Shown: one piece after another, positions 16,571 through 24,966 of the stretch
Position numbering within the stretch: the stretch's first letter is position 1
How the letters are laid out: each line of letters opens with the position of its first letter
NCBI RefSeq assembly: GCF_000220835.1
Contig: NZ_GL985606.1
Location: 2,601,646-2,665,645, forward strand
DNA length: 64,000 nt
Source of the DNA: Actinomyces sp. oral taxon 448 str. F0400
Lineage (GTDB): Bacteria; Actinomycetota; Actinomycetes; Actinomycetales; Actinomycetaceae
Reading direction: 5' to 3'
Notes under the pieces: model-generated
Seen by the model: the letters and a program-made list of their open reading frames with translations, nothing else
Databases searched by the model: none
Told to the model about the DNA's origin: nothing
Program-made: the position numbers and the translations under genes

Positions 16571-17905
16571 CTACGCGCCGCCGCGCAGAACGGCGGCGAC
16601 GGCGCGGGCGCGCGCCAGCGCCGCGGCGACCGCTTCCCCGAATCCCGCCGCAGCGGGGTCTCCGGGAACGGTGAGGTTGACGTGGCCGAGCTTGCGGCCG
16701 GGCCTCCAGGTCTTGCCGTACATGTGGACGCACGCCCGCGGATCCAGGGCCAGGGCGCGCGCCAGAGCGCCGTCGTCGGGTTCGGCGGCGCCGCCCAGGA
16801 CGTTGACCATGACCGTGGCCGGGGCGGTGGGCTCGGGCGAGCCGAGCGGCAGGTCGAGGACCGCGCGCACGTGCTGGGCGAACTGGCTGGTGACAGCGCC
16901 GTCCTGGGTCCAGTGGCCCGAGTTGTGCGGACGCATCGCCAGCTCGTTGACATACAGGACGGTGGGGCGGCCCGCTTCCTCCACGGCGAACAGCTCGACG
17001 GCAAGAACGCCGGTGACGTCGAAGCGCTCGGCCACCGTGCGCCCGATCAGTTCGGCCCGTGCCGCGTCCGCCTCCTCGAGCCCCGGAGCCGGGGCGAGGA
17101 CCTCCGAGCAGATGCCGGCCTCCTGCACGGTCTGCGCCACCGGCCAGGCGCGCACTCGCCCGCTGGGGCTGCGGGCGAGCAGGACGGCGAGCTCACGGGT
17201 GAAGGGCACCGCCTGCTCGACCAGCAGGCTTCCCACCACGCCGCCGCCCAGGCTCCCCCCGCCCCCGGCGGCGGAGGAGGCCCGGCCGGCCCGGGCCGCG
17301 GCGACGTCGGCGACCCAGGCAGCGGCCTCGCCGTCGACCAGATCCCGGGGACCCTCCAGCATCAGAACGCCGTGCCCGTCGTAGCCGCCGCGCGGCGTCT
17401 TGAGCACCACCGGCCAGCCGTGCCCGGCCGCGAAGTCCTCGATCCCCCCCGCGATGGCGCGCTCATCGCCGCCGACCTCGACCCACGCCGGCTGAGGCAG
17501 CCCGACCGAGTCCATGGCGCGACGCATGGCGAGCTTGTCTCGCGCCAGCGTCAGCGCCCGCGGGCCGGGCTGGACGGATACGCCCTCCGCCGCCAGACGC
17601 TCCAGGAGGGCGGAGTCCTGGTGCTCATGCTCGAAGGTCAAGACGTCGGCCCGTCCGACTCCCTGGAGACCGGCCGCACCAGGATCGGCGCCGCCACCCG
17701 CGGGAGCCGAGCGCCCCTCCACCAGAGCGCGCACGGCCGCGGCGTCGTCGGCCGCCCCGACGGGGCCGTCCACGACGACCTGCGCCGTCGAGCCGTCGGG
17801 GGCCTCCACCAGGGCTCGCAGGTGAACCCCCAGGGCAGAGGCCTCCTCCTGCATCATGCGGGCCAGCTGCCCGCCTCCGACAACGGCAAGGATCGGTGCG
17901 CTCAC
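16571..17905 (-). CDS. purK: N5-carboxyaminoimidazole ribonucleotide synthase
   Basis: This ATP-grasp enzyme carboxylates AIR with ATP and bicarbonate. The protein has the N-terminal GGGQLARMM motif, LTFEHEHQD, the central LKTPRGGYDGHGV loop, and NELAMRPHNSGHWTQDG in the active site. At 444 residues it is longer than typical PurK (about 350-390); extra Ala/Gly-rich sequence lies around 55-75 and 205-225. The GTG at 17905 has no SD but a TAGCCT hexamer 6 bases upstream, so the mRNA is probably leaderless. It is divergent from the glycosyltransferase gene. Confidence 0.95.
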   Translation of the reverse strand: MSAPILAVVGGGQLARMMQEEASALGVHLRALVEAPDGSTAQVVVDGPVGAADDAAAVRALVEGRSAPAGGGADPGAAGLQGVGRADVLTFEHEHQDSALLERLAAEGVSVQPGPRALTLARDKLAMRRAMDSVGLPQPAWVEVGGDERAIAGGIEDFAAGHGWPVVLKTPRGGYDGHGVLMLEGPRDLVDGEAAAWVADVAAARAGRASSAAGGGGSLGGGVVGSLLVEQAVPFTRELAVLLARSPSGRVRAWPVAQTVQEAGICSEVLAPAPGLEEADAARAELIGRTVAERFDVTGVLAVELFAVEEAGRPTVLYVNELAMRPHNSGHWTQDGAVTSQFAQHVRAVLDLPLGSPEPTAPATVMVNVLGGAAEPDDGALARALALDPRACVHMYGKTWRPGRKLGHVNLTVPGDPAAAGFGEAVAAALARARAVAAVLRGGA

Positions 17906-17911
17906 GCCCCC

Positions 17912-17917
17912 AGGCTA
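17912..17917 (-). promoter_or_regulatory. -10 box TAGCCT for leaderless purK
   Basis: The hexamer ends 6 bases before the GTG at 17905, matching the spacing of the other leaderless starts here. Confidence 0.6.
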
Positions 17918-17969
17918 CCGGCGGACCGGCGGTCGGAGGGGGTGCCGCCCGGCGACGGGCCGTCCGCCG

Positions 17970-17975
17970 TACCCT
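17970..17975 (+). promoter_or_regulatory. -10 box TACCCT for the leaderless glycosyltransferase gene
   Basis: TACCCT is followed by exactly 7 bases and then the GTG at 17983. There is no SD between them. Confidence 0.65.
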
Positions 17976-17982
17976 GGGCGTC

Positions 17983-19269
17983 GTGCCGAGCTCTTCGAAG
18001 ACCCCCCAGCCGACCGCGTCGCCCTGCAACGGCGCGCAGTCGCGCCCCGACAGCGGACAGGACCGCCGCGACCCGCGGCCCGACGGCCGCGGCGCTCCTC
18101 CCCACTGGTTGCGCGTCCTGGGGGTGTGGGCGGGCGCCGCAGCGGTGTCCCTCCTCATTCTGCGGCTGGGCGCCCGGGACACGCCGGAGACCGTGTGGGC
18201 ACCGGCCTCCCCCACCTGGACCGACCACATCTCCTTCTGGGACTCCGGCTGGTACAACCGCATCAGTTCCGAGGGCTACCCCACCGATCTGCCCGTGGAC
18301 GCGAACGGTCGGGTGGCCCAGAACTCCTGGGCGTTCATGCCGCTGCTGCCCGCCCTCGCCCGAGTGCTGGGATGGACCGGATGGTCCTTCTACGTCTGCG
18401 CGGCCCTGGTGGCGACGGCGGCCTCCGCGGGGGCAGCCGTCGTCATGGACCGGTGGCTGGCCCCGACGGTGGGCGAGCGGGCCTCGCTGTGGGCTGTCGC
18501 CCTGGCATGGAGTTCGCCGTGCGCCGCCGTGCTCCAGATGCCCTACGCCGAGTCCCTGAGCCTGCTGCTGACCGCGGCGGCACTGGCCCTGGCCGGACGC
18601 GGCCGCTTCGCGCTGGCGGTGCCGGCCATCGCCCTGGCCGCCTTCTCGCGTCCGATCGGACTCCCGCTGACCATGGCGCTGGGCGCCTGGTGGCTGTCGG
18701 AGGTCGCCCGCGATCGGCTGCCCGCCGCACGGAACGGACGCCTACTGCCCGGCTCCCACCCGCTCGACCGTCGCGAGCGGGAGGGGCTGCTGGGGTTGAC
18801 CGTCTTCTCGGCGGCATGCACTCTGGCCTGGCCGATGCTCGCCTGGCTGGTGACCGGGAGACCCGACGCCTACACGGCCACCGAAACGGCGTGGCGCGAC
18901 GGCTCGCTCATGCCCTTCGCCCCCTGGTGGGACCGCAGCGAGTGGTGGGTGGGAGTGCACCTGGGCTGGTTGCTGCTGGCGGGAATCCTGGTGGCGGCGA
19001 TCGCGGGGCTGAGTGCGCCGTCGCTGCGGCGCCTGGGGCCGGCGGCCTGGTTCTGGTGCGCGGGGTACGTGGTCTACCTGCTGATGTTCTTCGACCCGAC
19101 GGCGTCGATCTTCCGCATTCTGCTGCCGCTCGCGCCGGCGGCCTGGGCGCTGGCCCTCTCCTCCTCGCCCCGACGTCGACTCGTGCTGCTGGCCGCCGGC
19201 GTCATCGGGCAGCTGTTCTGGATCAGCTGGGTGTGGGACGCCTCCATCGCCGTACGGTGGGTGCCGTAA
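17983..19269 (+). CDS. PIG-V-like polytopic mannosyltransferase (GT-C fold)
   Basis: A 428-residue membrane protein with about nine to ten hydrophobic segments after a 45-residue polar N-terminus. The first outside loop carries SFWDSGWYNRISSEGYP, matching the WDxxWY motif of PIG-V-type and related GT-C transferases, which use polyprenyl-linked mannose outside the membrane. The GTG at 17983 is chosen because a TACCCT box sits 7 bases upstream; the longer frame runs into the purK promoter. The next genes are a GtrA-type flippase-like protein and a DedA protein, suggesting a membrane glycosylation role. The acceptor is unknown. Confidence 0.8.
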   Translation: MPSSSKTPQPTASPCNGAQSRPDSGQDRRDPRPDGRGAPPHWLRVLGVWAGAAAVSLLILRLGARDTPETVWAPASPTWTDHISFWDSGWYNRISSEGYPTDLPVDANGRVAQNSWAFMPLLPALARVLGWTGWSFYVCAALVATAASAGAAVVMDRWLAPTVGERASLWAVALAWSSPCAAVLQMPYAESLSLLLTAAALALAGRGRFALAVPAIALAAFSRPIGLPLTMALGAWWLSEVARDRLPAARNGRLLPGSHPLDRREREGLLGLTVFSAACTLAWPMLAWLVTGRPDAYTATETAWRDGSLMPFAPWWDRSEWWVGVHLGWLLLAGILVAAIAGLSAPSLRRLGPAAWFWCAGYVVYLLMFFDPTASIFRILLPLAPAAWALALSSSPRRRLVLLAAGVIGQLFWISWVWDASIAVRWVP

Positions 19270-19375
19270 CCGGGCCCCGACCGGTCGCCGATCTCGGGGA
19301 GCGCGACCGGTCGGCCCACTCGGTCGCGTGGCGCGCCCGCTATCCCGGGTCACCGGACCGCAGGTCCTCGTAGCC

Positions 19376-19381
19376 TATTAT
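19376..19381 (+). promoter_or_regulatory. -10 box TATTAT for the leaderless GtrA gene
   Basis: TATTAT is a one-mismatch match to the consensus and ends 7 bases before the GTG at 19389. Confidence 0.7.
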
Positions 19382-19388
19382 CAATAGT

Positions 19389-20033
19389 GTGACTCAGTCC
19401 CGTTCGCATATCCCTGACACATCCGAACCGCCCCTCGTCTCGCTCACCGGCCCCGGGCCCGCCACCACGACCCTCAAGGGCCGCATTATCGCCTGGGTGA
19501 CGGAATTCATTCAGTTCGGCCTGGTCGGCGCTCTGGCCTTCATCGTCGACTTCGGAACCTTCAATCTGCTCCAGCACGGCCCCCTGGGAGTGCTTCACGG
19601 GCACTCGAACGCCGCCAACGTCATCTCGGCGACGGTGGCGACCATCTTCTCATGGGTGATGAACCGCCTGTGGACCTACCGGGGCCGCACTCAGGACAAC
19701 GCCGCCCGGGAGGCGCTGCTCTTCGCCGTCGGCAACATCGGCGGCCTCCTCATCACCCAGTTCTGCCTGCTGTTCACCCATGAGGTGCTCGGCCTGCGCA
19801 GCGCCCTGGCGGACAACATCGCCGCCTACATCGTCGGCTTCGGCCTGGGAACCGCCTTCCGATTCATCTTCTACCACTACATCGTCTTCACCGGAACCGT
19901 GGACGAACCCGCCTCCGAACGCGCCGCGATGGGCGCCGTCATCGGCGGCGTGCCCACGACCCGGGACGCCGATCGGAGGACGGCCGAGGACGCGGCCCGG
20001 ACTGGCGTGCCTGATTCCACACCCCCGCTGTGA
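19389..20033 (+). CDS. GtrA-like membrane protein
   Basis: A 214-residue protein with four transmembrane helices (about 33-55, 70-90, 105-130 and 140-165), flanked by polar termini. The first helix FIQFGLVGALAFIVDFGTFN and the loop SWVMNRLWTYRG are typical of GtrA/DPMS-flippase family proteins, which act in moving or handling polyprenyl-phosphate sugars for glycosylation. The GTG start has a perfect leaderless promoter arrangement. Its stop is 48 bases before the preferred DedA start; a longer DedA start would overlap the stop as GTGA. Neighbouring PIG-V-like transferase suggests they share a lipid-sugar pathway. Confidence 0.88.
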   Translation: MTQSRSHIPDTSEPPLVSLTGPGPATTTLKGRIIAWVTEFIQFGLVGALAFIVDFGTFNLLQHGPLGVLHGHSNAANVISATVATIFSWVMNRLWTYRGRTQDNAAREALLFAVGNIGGLLITQFCLLFTHEVLGLRSALADNIAAYIVGFGLGTAFRFIFYHYIVFTGTVDEPASERAAMGAVIGGVPTTRDADRRTAEDAARTGVPDSTPPL

Positions 20034-20066
20034 GTGCGCGCGTGGCAACCGGCACCGCGACCTCCA

Positions 20067-20072
20067 TAATAT
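20067..20072 (+). promoter_or_regulatory. -10 box TAATAT for the DedA gene
   Basis: TAATAT lies 8 bases before the in-frame GTG at 20081. It is the best promoter match near this gene and lies downstream of the alternative GTG at 20030. Confidence 0.5.
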
Positions 20073-20080
20073 CTGAGCCC

Positions 20081-20806
20081 GTGACGACACTGACTACGGC
20101 CGTGACGGCCGGACTCACCGCAGCCCCGCCCTCCGCCCAAGTCCAGCCGGCCGTGCCGGCGCCCGCACTCGGACCCGAGTGGCTGGACGCCGCCAGCATC
20201 ATCACCCAGATCGTCAAGTGGTTCGGCCCCTGGGCCATCGTGGGCGTCATGCTCGTCGTCTTCGCCGAAACGGGTCTGCTCGTGGGTTTCTTCCTGCCCG
20301 GCGACTCCCTGCTCTTCACACTCGGCATGTTCGTGGGGGCGGGCAGCATCGACGTGCACATCTGGATCGCCGCTCCACTCATGTGGCTGGCGGCCATCAT
20401 CGGTAACCAGACCGGTTATTTCATTGGACGCAAGGCAGGTCCGACGATCTTCAAAAAACCGGATTCGCGGTTGTTCAAGAAGGAGTACGTCGACCGTACG
20501 GCATCGTTCTTCGAGCGTCACGGCGGCAAGGCCGTCACTCTGGCGCAGTTCGTCCCGATCGTGCGCACCTTCACCCCCGTCATGGCCGGTGTCGGCACAA
20601 TGCACTACCGACACTTCTTCGTCTTCAATGCGATCGGGGCAACGCTGTGGGCCTTCGCCATCACCTGGCTCGGCTACTTCCTGGGAAACATCACCTGGAT
20701 TCAGAAGAACATCGACGTCATGATCCTGGCGATCGTCTTCGTCTCCGCCCTGCCGATGCTCATCTCGGCGGTGCGCAAGTGGTCGTCCCACCGCAAGCGG
20801 ACCTGA
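20081..20806 (+). CDS. DedA/SNARE-associated family membrane protein
   Basis: DedA proteins are polytopic and several act as undecaprenyl-phosphate or phospholipid flippases. The product shows ETGLLVGFFLPGDSLL near its first helix pair, NQTGYFIGRKAG, and FERHGGKAVTLAQFVPIVRTFTP with the conserved Arg residues. From the GTG at 20081 it has 241 residues; from the GTG at 20030, which overlaps the gtrA stop as GTGA, it has 258. The first is preferred because of the promoter at 20067. It is convergent with the sensor kinase gene; 23 bases separate the stops. Confidence 0.9.
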   Translation: MTTLTTAVTAGLTAAPPSAQVQPAVPAPALGPEWLDAASIITQIVKWFGPWAIVGVMLVVFAETGLLVGFFLPGDSLLFTLGMFVGAGSIDVHIWIAAPLMWLAAIIGNQTGYFIGRKAGPTIFKKPDSRLFKKEYVDRTASFFERHGGKAVTLAQFVPIVRTFTPVMAGVGTMHYRHFFVFNAIGATLWAFAITWLGYFLGNITWIQKNIDVMILAIVFVSALPMLISAVRKWSSHRKRT

Positions 20807-20829
20807 CACCGGCGAGGCTCGCGCCGTCT

Positions 20830-21909
20830 TCAGAAGCGGCGTCTGCGCCCCACGCTCACCAGCGCTCCCTGCGGTAGCACATTGTTCGGGTCCAACGATC
20901 TCGGTACGGCGTTGAGCAGCACGGAGAACACCGCCGGACTGCGCTGCGAGAGTTCGATCTTCCCGCCATCGGCCTCCACCAGATCCTTGGCCAGGGCCAG
21001 CCCCACGCCCGTCGAACCGTGCCCGGAGACATGCCTGTCGAACACGTGGGGGGCGATGTCCTCCTCGACTCCCTCGCCCTCGTCGGCGACGTCGATGAAC
21101 ACGCCGTGACCGCCGTTGGCGCTGCGCACCTTGACGCTCGTCGCCCCCGCCCCGTAGCGCAGCGAGTTCTCGATGATCGTCGCCAGAACCTGGGCCAGGG
21201 AGCCCGGACTCGCCAGGACCGGCAGCTTGACGTCGTCGGTGAAGGTAATCTCTCGGCCCGCCTCGCGGAAGGACGGTTCCCATTCCTCGCGCTGCTGGGC
21301 GAAGACGTCAGCCAGGTGCAGGGCTTCGGTGGTGCCGCCACCAGTGCGCCGGGAGACCTTGAGCAGGTCGTCCACCACGCCGGTGAGCCGGTCGACCTGC
21401 TCGATGCAGGCGCGCGCCTCGGCGCGCACCTCCTCCTCGCCGGAGAGGAGCTCGATCTCCTCCAACCGCAGACTCAGACTCGTCAAAGGGGTGCGCAGCT
21501 GGTGGGAGGCGTCGGAGGCGAACTGCCGCTCCGCGGCCAGCCGACCCGCCACGCGCTCGGCCGAACGCACCAGCTCGGCCTGGACCAGGTCAATCTCCTC
21601 GATGCCGGAGCTGCGCAATCGCGGACGCACCTGCCCCGCACCGAGCTGCTCGGCCTCGGCGGCCAGGAAGATCATCGGGGCGCTGATCCGTCGCGAGGCC
21701 TTGGCGGCCACCACGTAGGCGGCCAGCAGCGCGACCGCCGCCAGAACCAGCGCGGTCACCGCCACGGTGATCACCACCCGAGCGCGGTCATTCGGGTCCG
21801 GCGTAGTGCGGAAGGCCAGCGCGATCCAGGCGCCGCCCAGCGGAATCCCCAGCAGAACAACGGCGACGGAGACCGCCGTCATCGTCATCGTCATCGCCCG
21901 ACGGCGCAT
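20830..21909 (-). CDS. Two-component sensor histidine kinase
   Basis: 359 residues. Two helices (about 11-33 and 45-70) enclose only a dozen outside residues, so it probably senses within the membrane. A short HAMP-like linker leads to the dimerisation domain with FASDASHQLRTPL (phosphoacceptor His136). The ATPase domain follows, with IIENSLRYG (N box), VADEGEGVEED and GSTGVGLALAKDLVEADGG (G boxes). An SD (GGGAG) precedes the ATG. The cognate regulator gene lies 104 bases upstream in the same direction. The signal is unknown. Confidence 0.93.
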   Translation of the reverse strand: MRRRAMTMTMTAVSVAVVLLGIPLGGAWIALAFRTTPDPNDRARVVITVAVTALVLAAVALLAAYVVAAKASRRISAPMIFLAAEAEQLGAGQVRPRLRSSGIEEIDLVQAELVRSAERVAGRLAAERQFASDASHQLRTPLTSLSLRLEEIELLSGEEEVRAEARACIEQVDRLTGVVDDLLKVSRRTGGGTTEALHLADVFAQQREEWEPSFREAGREITFTDDVKLPVLASPGSLAQVLATIIENSLRYGAGATSVKVRSANGGHGVFIDVADEGEGVEEDIAPHVFDRHVSGHGSTGVGLALAKDLVEADGGKIELSQRSPAVFSVLLNAVPRSLDPNNVLPQGALVSVGRRRRF

Positions 21910-22013
21910 GCCAGCTCCCTTCGTGTACCCGGCGCCACGTTAAGGCGCCCAGCCCGCGCGGAGCGGGGCAGGGCGTGCTCGTGCTCGATCGGCACCTGCG
22001 GGCGCAGGACCGC

Positions 22014-22682
22014 TCACACGACCAGTCGGTAGCCGACGCCGTCGCGCAGGAGAAGCCTAGGGGCATCGGTATCATCGCCCAGCTTGCGACGCAGCCAGGT
22101 GACGTGCATCTCCAGAGTCTGCTCGGTGCCCGTCGGGTCCTCCCCCCAGACCTCCTTGAGGACGTCGTCGATCGAGACGACCTGGCCCCCGCCGCGCACG
22201 AGCACCCGCAGCAGCTCGAACTCGCGGGTGGTCAGCTGCAGCTCGCGCGAAGCGACGAAGGCGCGATGGGCGGCGACGTCCACGCGAATCTCGCCGGCGG
22301 CGAGCTCGTCCTCAATGGCCTCGCCGGAGGCGCGGCGCACCTGGGCGCGCACGCGCGCCAGCAGCTCGGCCAAGCGGAAGGGCTTGGTGACGTAATCGTC
22401 GGCGCCCGCATCCAGGCCAACGACGAGGTCGGTATCCTCACTGCGGGCGGTGAGCATGAGGATGGGGGTGGTCAGTCCCTGGGCGCGCACCTGGCGGGCG
22501 ACATCAAGGCCGTCGATGTCGGGCAGGCCGAGGTCCAGCACGATGATATCGGCGCCGGAGACCTCCTCGAGAGCACCCTTGCCGGTGCCATGGGCGCGCA
22601 CCTCGTAGCCCTCACGACCGAAGGCGCGGGCGAGAGGCTCGGAGATGGCGGGGTCGTCCTCAACGAGAAGCACTGTCGTCAT
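22014..22682 (-). CDS. OmpR/PhoB-family response regulator
   Basis: This 222-residue regulator has a receiver domain with acidic DD at 9-10, phosphoacceptor Asp50 (VLDLGLPDIDG), a conserved Thr in LTAR and Lys100 (DDYVTKPF). The C-terminal winged helix has ELQLTTREFELLRVL and ends with GVGYRL, as in PhoB-type DNA binders. The ATG at 22682 is preceded by TACGAT at 6 bases, so the transcript is probably leaderless. It pairs with the downstream kinase at 20830-21909. Confidence 0.95.
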   Translation of the reverse strand: MTTVLLVEDDPAISEPLARAFGREGYEVRAHGTGKGALEEVSGADIIVLDLGLPDIDGLDVARQVRAQGLTTPILMLTARSEDTDLVVGLDAGADDYVTKPFRLAELLARVRAQVRRASGEAIEDELAAGEIRVDVAAHRAFVASRELQLTTREFELLRVLVRGGGQVVSIDDVLKEVWGEDPTGTEQTLEMHVTWLRRKLGDDTDAPRLLLRDGVGYRLVV

Positions 22683-22688
22683 GGTCGG

Positions 22689-22694
22689 ATCGTA
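22689..22694 (-). promoter_or_regulatory. -10 box TACGAT for the response regulator
   Basis: It ends 6 bases before the ATG at 22682, with no SD between. Confidence 0.65.
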
Positions 22695-22764
22695 GGCGAC
22701 CGGCGGCCTCGCCGCCATCGTCCGCGAGGTGGAGAAGCAGGAGAAGCGATGGCCGGACGCCCGC

Positions 22765-23898
22765 TCACACGTGCGATAGCGACCAGGGGGTGATGTTGCC
22801 CAGCCCCTTGGCGACCACCTCATGGCACGACTGCACCCGGTAGCGATCGGCGCCGGGCCCCGAGGCGATCGCCATGGCGGTCGCCTCGTCCATCCGGATC
22901 CCGCCGGGTTCGGCGGTGCCCACCAGCCGGGAGGCGAGGTTGACCGGCGGGCCGAAGACGTCGCCGGAACGGGAAACGACCCGGCCCTGGACCAGGCTGG
23001 CGCGCACCAGGATCATATCCGGACCGGCCTGGAGCTCATCGACCAGAGCGGTGACGACCTCGGCGGCCACCAGGAGGTCGTCGGCGATGTACATGACGGC
23101 GTCCCCGATGGTCTTGACCACGCGGGCCCCGCGGGAGGTCACGACATCCCGAGCGGTGGACTCGAAGTCCTCCAGCATGGCGGACAGCTCCTTGCGGCCC
23201 ATGGTCTGGGCGCGCTGGGTGAAGGAGACGATGTCGACGAAGCCCAGCGAACGGGTCAGCGGGTACAGGTCCGGCCCGGCGTCCTCGCGTCCGCGGCGCG
23301 CGATCTCGGCGTCGGTGCGGCTGATGAGCGCGGCCAGGTGACGCCGCCAGACGTATCCGAGCTGGGCGGACAGGGACTCGACCATCTCGTCGACGTGGTC
23401 CAGGGCCACGAGCCTGGCGGAGGTGTCGTCCAGGTGGAGGCGCTGCCCGATGTCGGTCACGAGGGTCTCGAGCTGCCACAGCACGAGGCGATCCATCGTG
23501 AAGGACTGGGCGCGCATCATCTCCAGGACGCTGCTGGCGGCCAGCCCGCCGCCGGGCGCAGCCGGAGAGGGGAGGCCATCGTCAGTATCGTCGATGAGGT
23601 CCGCGACGTTGCGCAGCGCATCGACATCGTTCTCGGTGAAGCGCGTCTCCTCGGGGTCGACGTCGGCGAAGCCCATCGAGCGCCAGAAGCGGCGGGCGAG
23701 CTCGAGGCTGGTACCCGCGCGCTCGGCCATCTCGCGCATGCTCAGCGCGGGCGGGCCTCCGAGGAGCAGGCGCTCATGACCGGCGAGTGTGGCCCAGCGG
23801 GTGTCGCAGAGCGCAGCGGTGCCATCCTGTGCGAAGCCGCTCACGTCGGGCATCGGCGTGCGATCCTGCACCTGTGCGGGGGGCGTCTGGTCAGTCAC
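22765..23898 (-). CDS. Class III adenylate cyclase with N-terminal regulatory domain
   Basis: 377 residues. The C-terminal cyclase domain has both metal Asp residues (GFVDIVSFT and KTIGDAVMYI), the ATP-selecting Lys, and the transition-state Asn/Arg in GDVFGPPVNLASRL, so it should make cAMP. The N-terminal ~190 residues are helical and resemble the autoinhibitory, pH-responsive domain of mycobacterial Rv1264-type cyclases. The GTG at 23898 is chosen since TACTGT lies 7 bases upstream; the frame extends 8 codons further. It sits beside the two-component system but probably has its own transcript. Regulation by pH is an inference from similarity recalled, not tested. Confidence 0.92.
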   Translation of the reverse strand: MTDQTPPAQVQDRTPMPDVSGFAQDGTAALCDTRWATLAGHERLLLGGPPALSMREMAERAGTSLELARRFWRSMGFADVDPEETRFTENDVDALRNVADLIDDTDDGLPSPAAPGGGLAASSVLEMMRAQSFTMDRLVLWQLETLVTDIGQRLHLDDTSARLVALDHVDEMVESLSAQLGYVWRRHLAALISRTDAEIARRGREDAGPDLYPLTRSLGFVDIVSFTQRAQTMGRKELSAMLEDFESTARDVVTSRGARVVKTIGDAVMYIADDLLVAAEVVTALVDELQAGPDMILVRASLVQGRVVSRSGDVFGPPVNLASRLVGTAEPGGIRMDEATAMAIASGPGADRYRVQSCHEVVAKGLGNITPWSLSHV

Positions 23899-23905
23899 AT
23901 CGGCA

Positions 23906-23911
23906 ACAGTA
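23906..23911 (-). promoter_or_regulatory. -10 box TACTGT for the cyclase gene
   Basis: It ends 7 bases before the GTG at 23898. Confidence 0.6.
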
Positions 23912-23970
23912 GCGCACGTCACACGTCAACGCTCATTCGGCGCGCGCCAGAGGAGCCTACGCAAGGGGGT

Positions 23971-24897
23971 TCACGCAGGAGAGTCCAGCCTCGCCAGGAG
24001 GGCCTCCCCCGTTGAGACGACGAACTCCTCGGCCCCCTCCCCCGCGGGTCCGCCGGCGGCCCCGCGCAGCACGAGACCCGGCCGCAGGTCCACGGCCCTG
24101 CCGCGCACGCGACCCGCCGGCGTCGTCACGACGAGATCGCGTCCCAACGTCGAGCAGGCGCCCCTCAGGCGCCGGCCCAGCTCACCGTCGCCGCCGTCGG
24201 GATCGCCGTCCCGGCTCTCCCAGCGGGAGACCAGATCGGCGAGGTGCCGCCCGAGATCCTCCAGGACCTCCTCGGCGTCCGCGCCAGCGGGCTCCGCGCC
24301 CAGTCCGGTCAGCGACGCCGCCCAGGGCACGGGCAGGTCCGCGGCGCTCTGCGTCAGGTTCACGCCGATGCCGACGACGACCGCGGCCGCACCGGCCCGC
24401 GGGTCCCGCCCGCCGGCCCCGTCCCGGGCGGGGGCGGGCACCAGCTCGCACAGCACGCCGGCCACCTTGCGGTTCCGCCCCCACCCGGGCAGGTCCGCCA
24501 CCGCCCCTGGATCCTCGGGCAGGGCCACGACGTCGTTAGGCCACTTCGTCCACACCCGCCAGCCCGCGCTCTCCAGTCGGGGCTCAAGCGTGCGCTGCAC
24601 CGCTAGGCCCGCCAGCAGCGGCAGCCATTCCAGGCGCTCGACGGGCACCAGCGGCCGCAGGACCACCGAGACCGTCAGAGCGCCGTCGGGCGGCGTCGTC
24701 CATACGTGCCCGGCACGGCCGCGTCCCGCCGTCTGGGACCGAGCGCGCAGGGCCGACAGGTGCGGCCAGTCGCGAGCGGCGAGCGGGTCCGCGCGCCCGT
24801 CGGGAGCGCTCAGCGCGACGCGCAGGTCGTCGTTGGTCGAACCGGTCGTCGGAACCGTTACGAGGCGGGAGAAGGCGGAGGAGGACGAGGAGGACAC
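23971..24897 (-). CDS. birA: Biotin-protein ligase
   Basis: A 308-residue enzyme that attaches biotin to carboxylase carrier domains via biotinyl-AMP. The catalytic motifs are TAGRGRAGHVW, KWPNDVV with the Lys, and VVVGIGVNL; a small C-terminal SH3-like domain follows. There is no N-terminal helix-turn-helix, so it is a ligase only, not a repressor like E. coli BirA. An Ala/Gly/Arg-rich insertion sits near 155-170. The GTG at 24897 has TAGGCT 6 bases upstream and no SD. It is divergent from maf, with both promoters within 60 bases. Confidence 0.92.
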   Translation of the reverse strand: MSSSSSSAFSRLVTVPTTGSTNDDLRVALSAPDGRADPLAARDWPHLSALRARSQTAGRGRAGHVWTTPPDGALTVSVVLRPLVPVERLEWLPLLAGLAVQRTLEPRLESAGWRVWTKWPNDVVALPEDPGAVADLPGWGRNRKVAGVLCELVPAPARDGAGGRDPRAGAAAVVVGIGVNLTQSAADLPVPWAASLTGLGAEPAGADAEEVLEDLGRHLADLVSRWESRDGDPDGGDGELGRRLRGACSTLGRDLVVTTPAGRVRGRAVDLRPGLVLRGAAGGPAGEGAEEFVVSTGEALLARLDSPA

Positions 24898-24903
24898 TGC
24901 GAC

Positions 24904-24909
24904 AGCCTA
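24904..24909 (-). promoter_or_regulatory. -10 box TAGGCT for birA
   Basis: It ends 6 bases before the GTG at 24897, and lies back to back with the maf promoter at 24954. Confidence 0.6.
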
Positions 24910-24953
24910 CCGGCCGCGCCGCGCAGCCGCGTCCTGCGCGCGGGGCGATCATC

Positions 24954-24959
24954 TAGGGT
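24954..24959 (+). promoter_or_regulatory. -10 box TAGGGT for maf
   Basis: It ends exactly 7 bases before the GTG at 24967. There is no SD. Confidence 0.65.
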
Positions 24960-24966
24960 GGCGACC

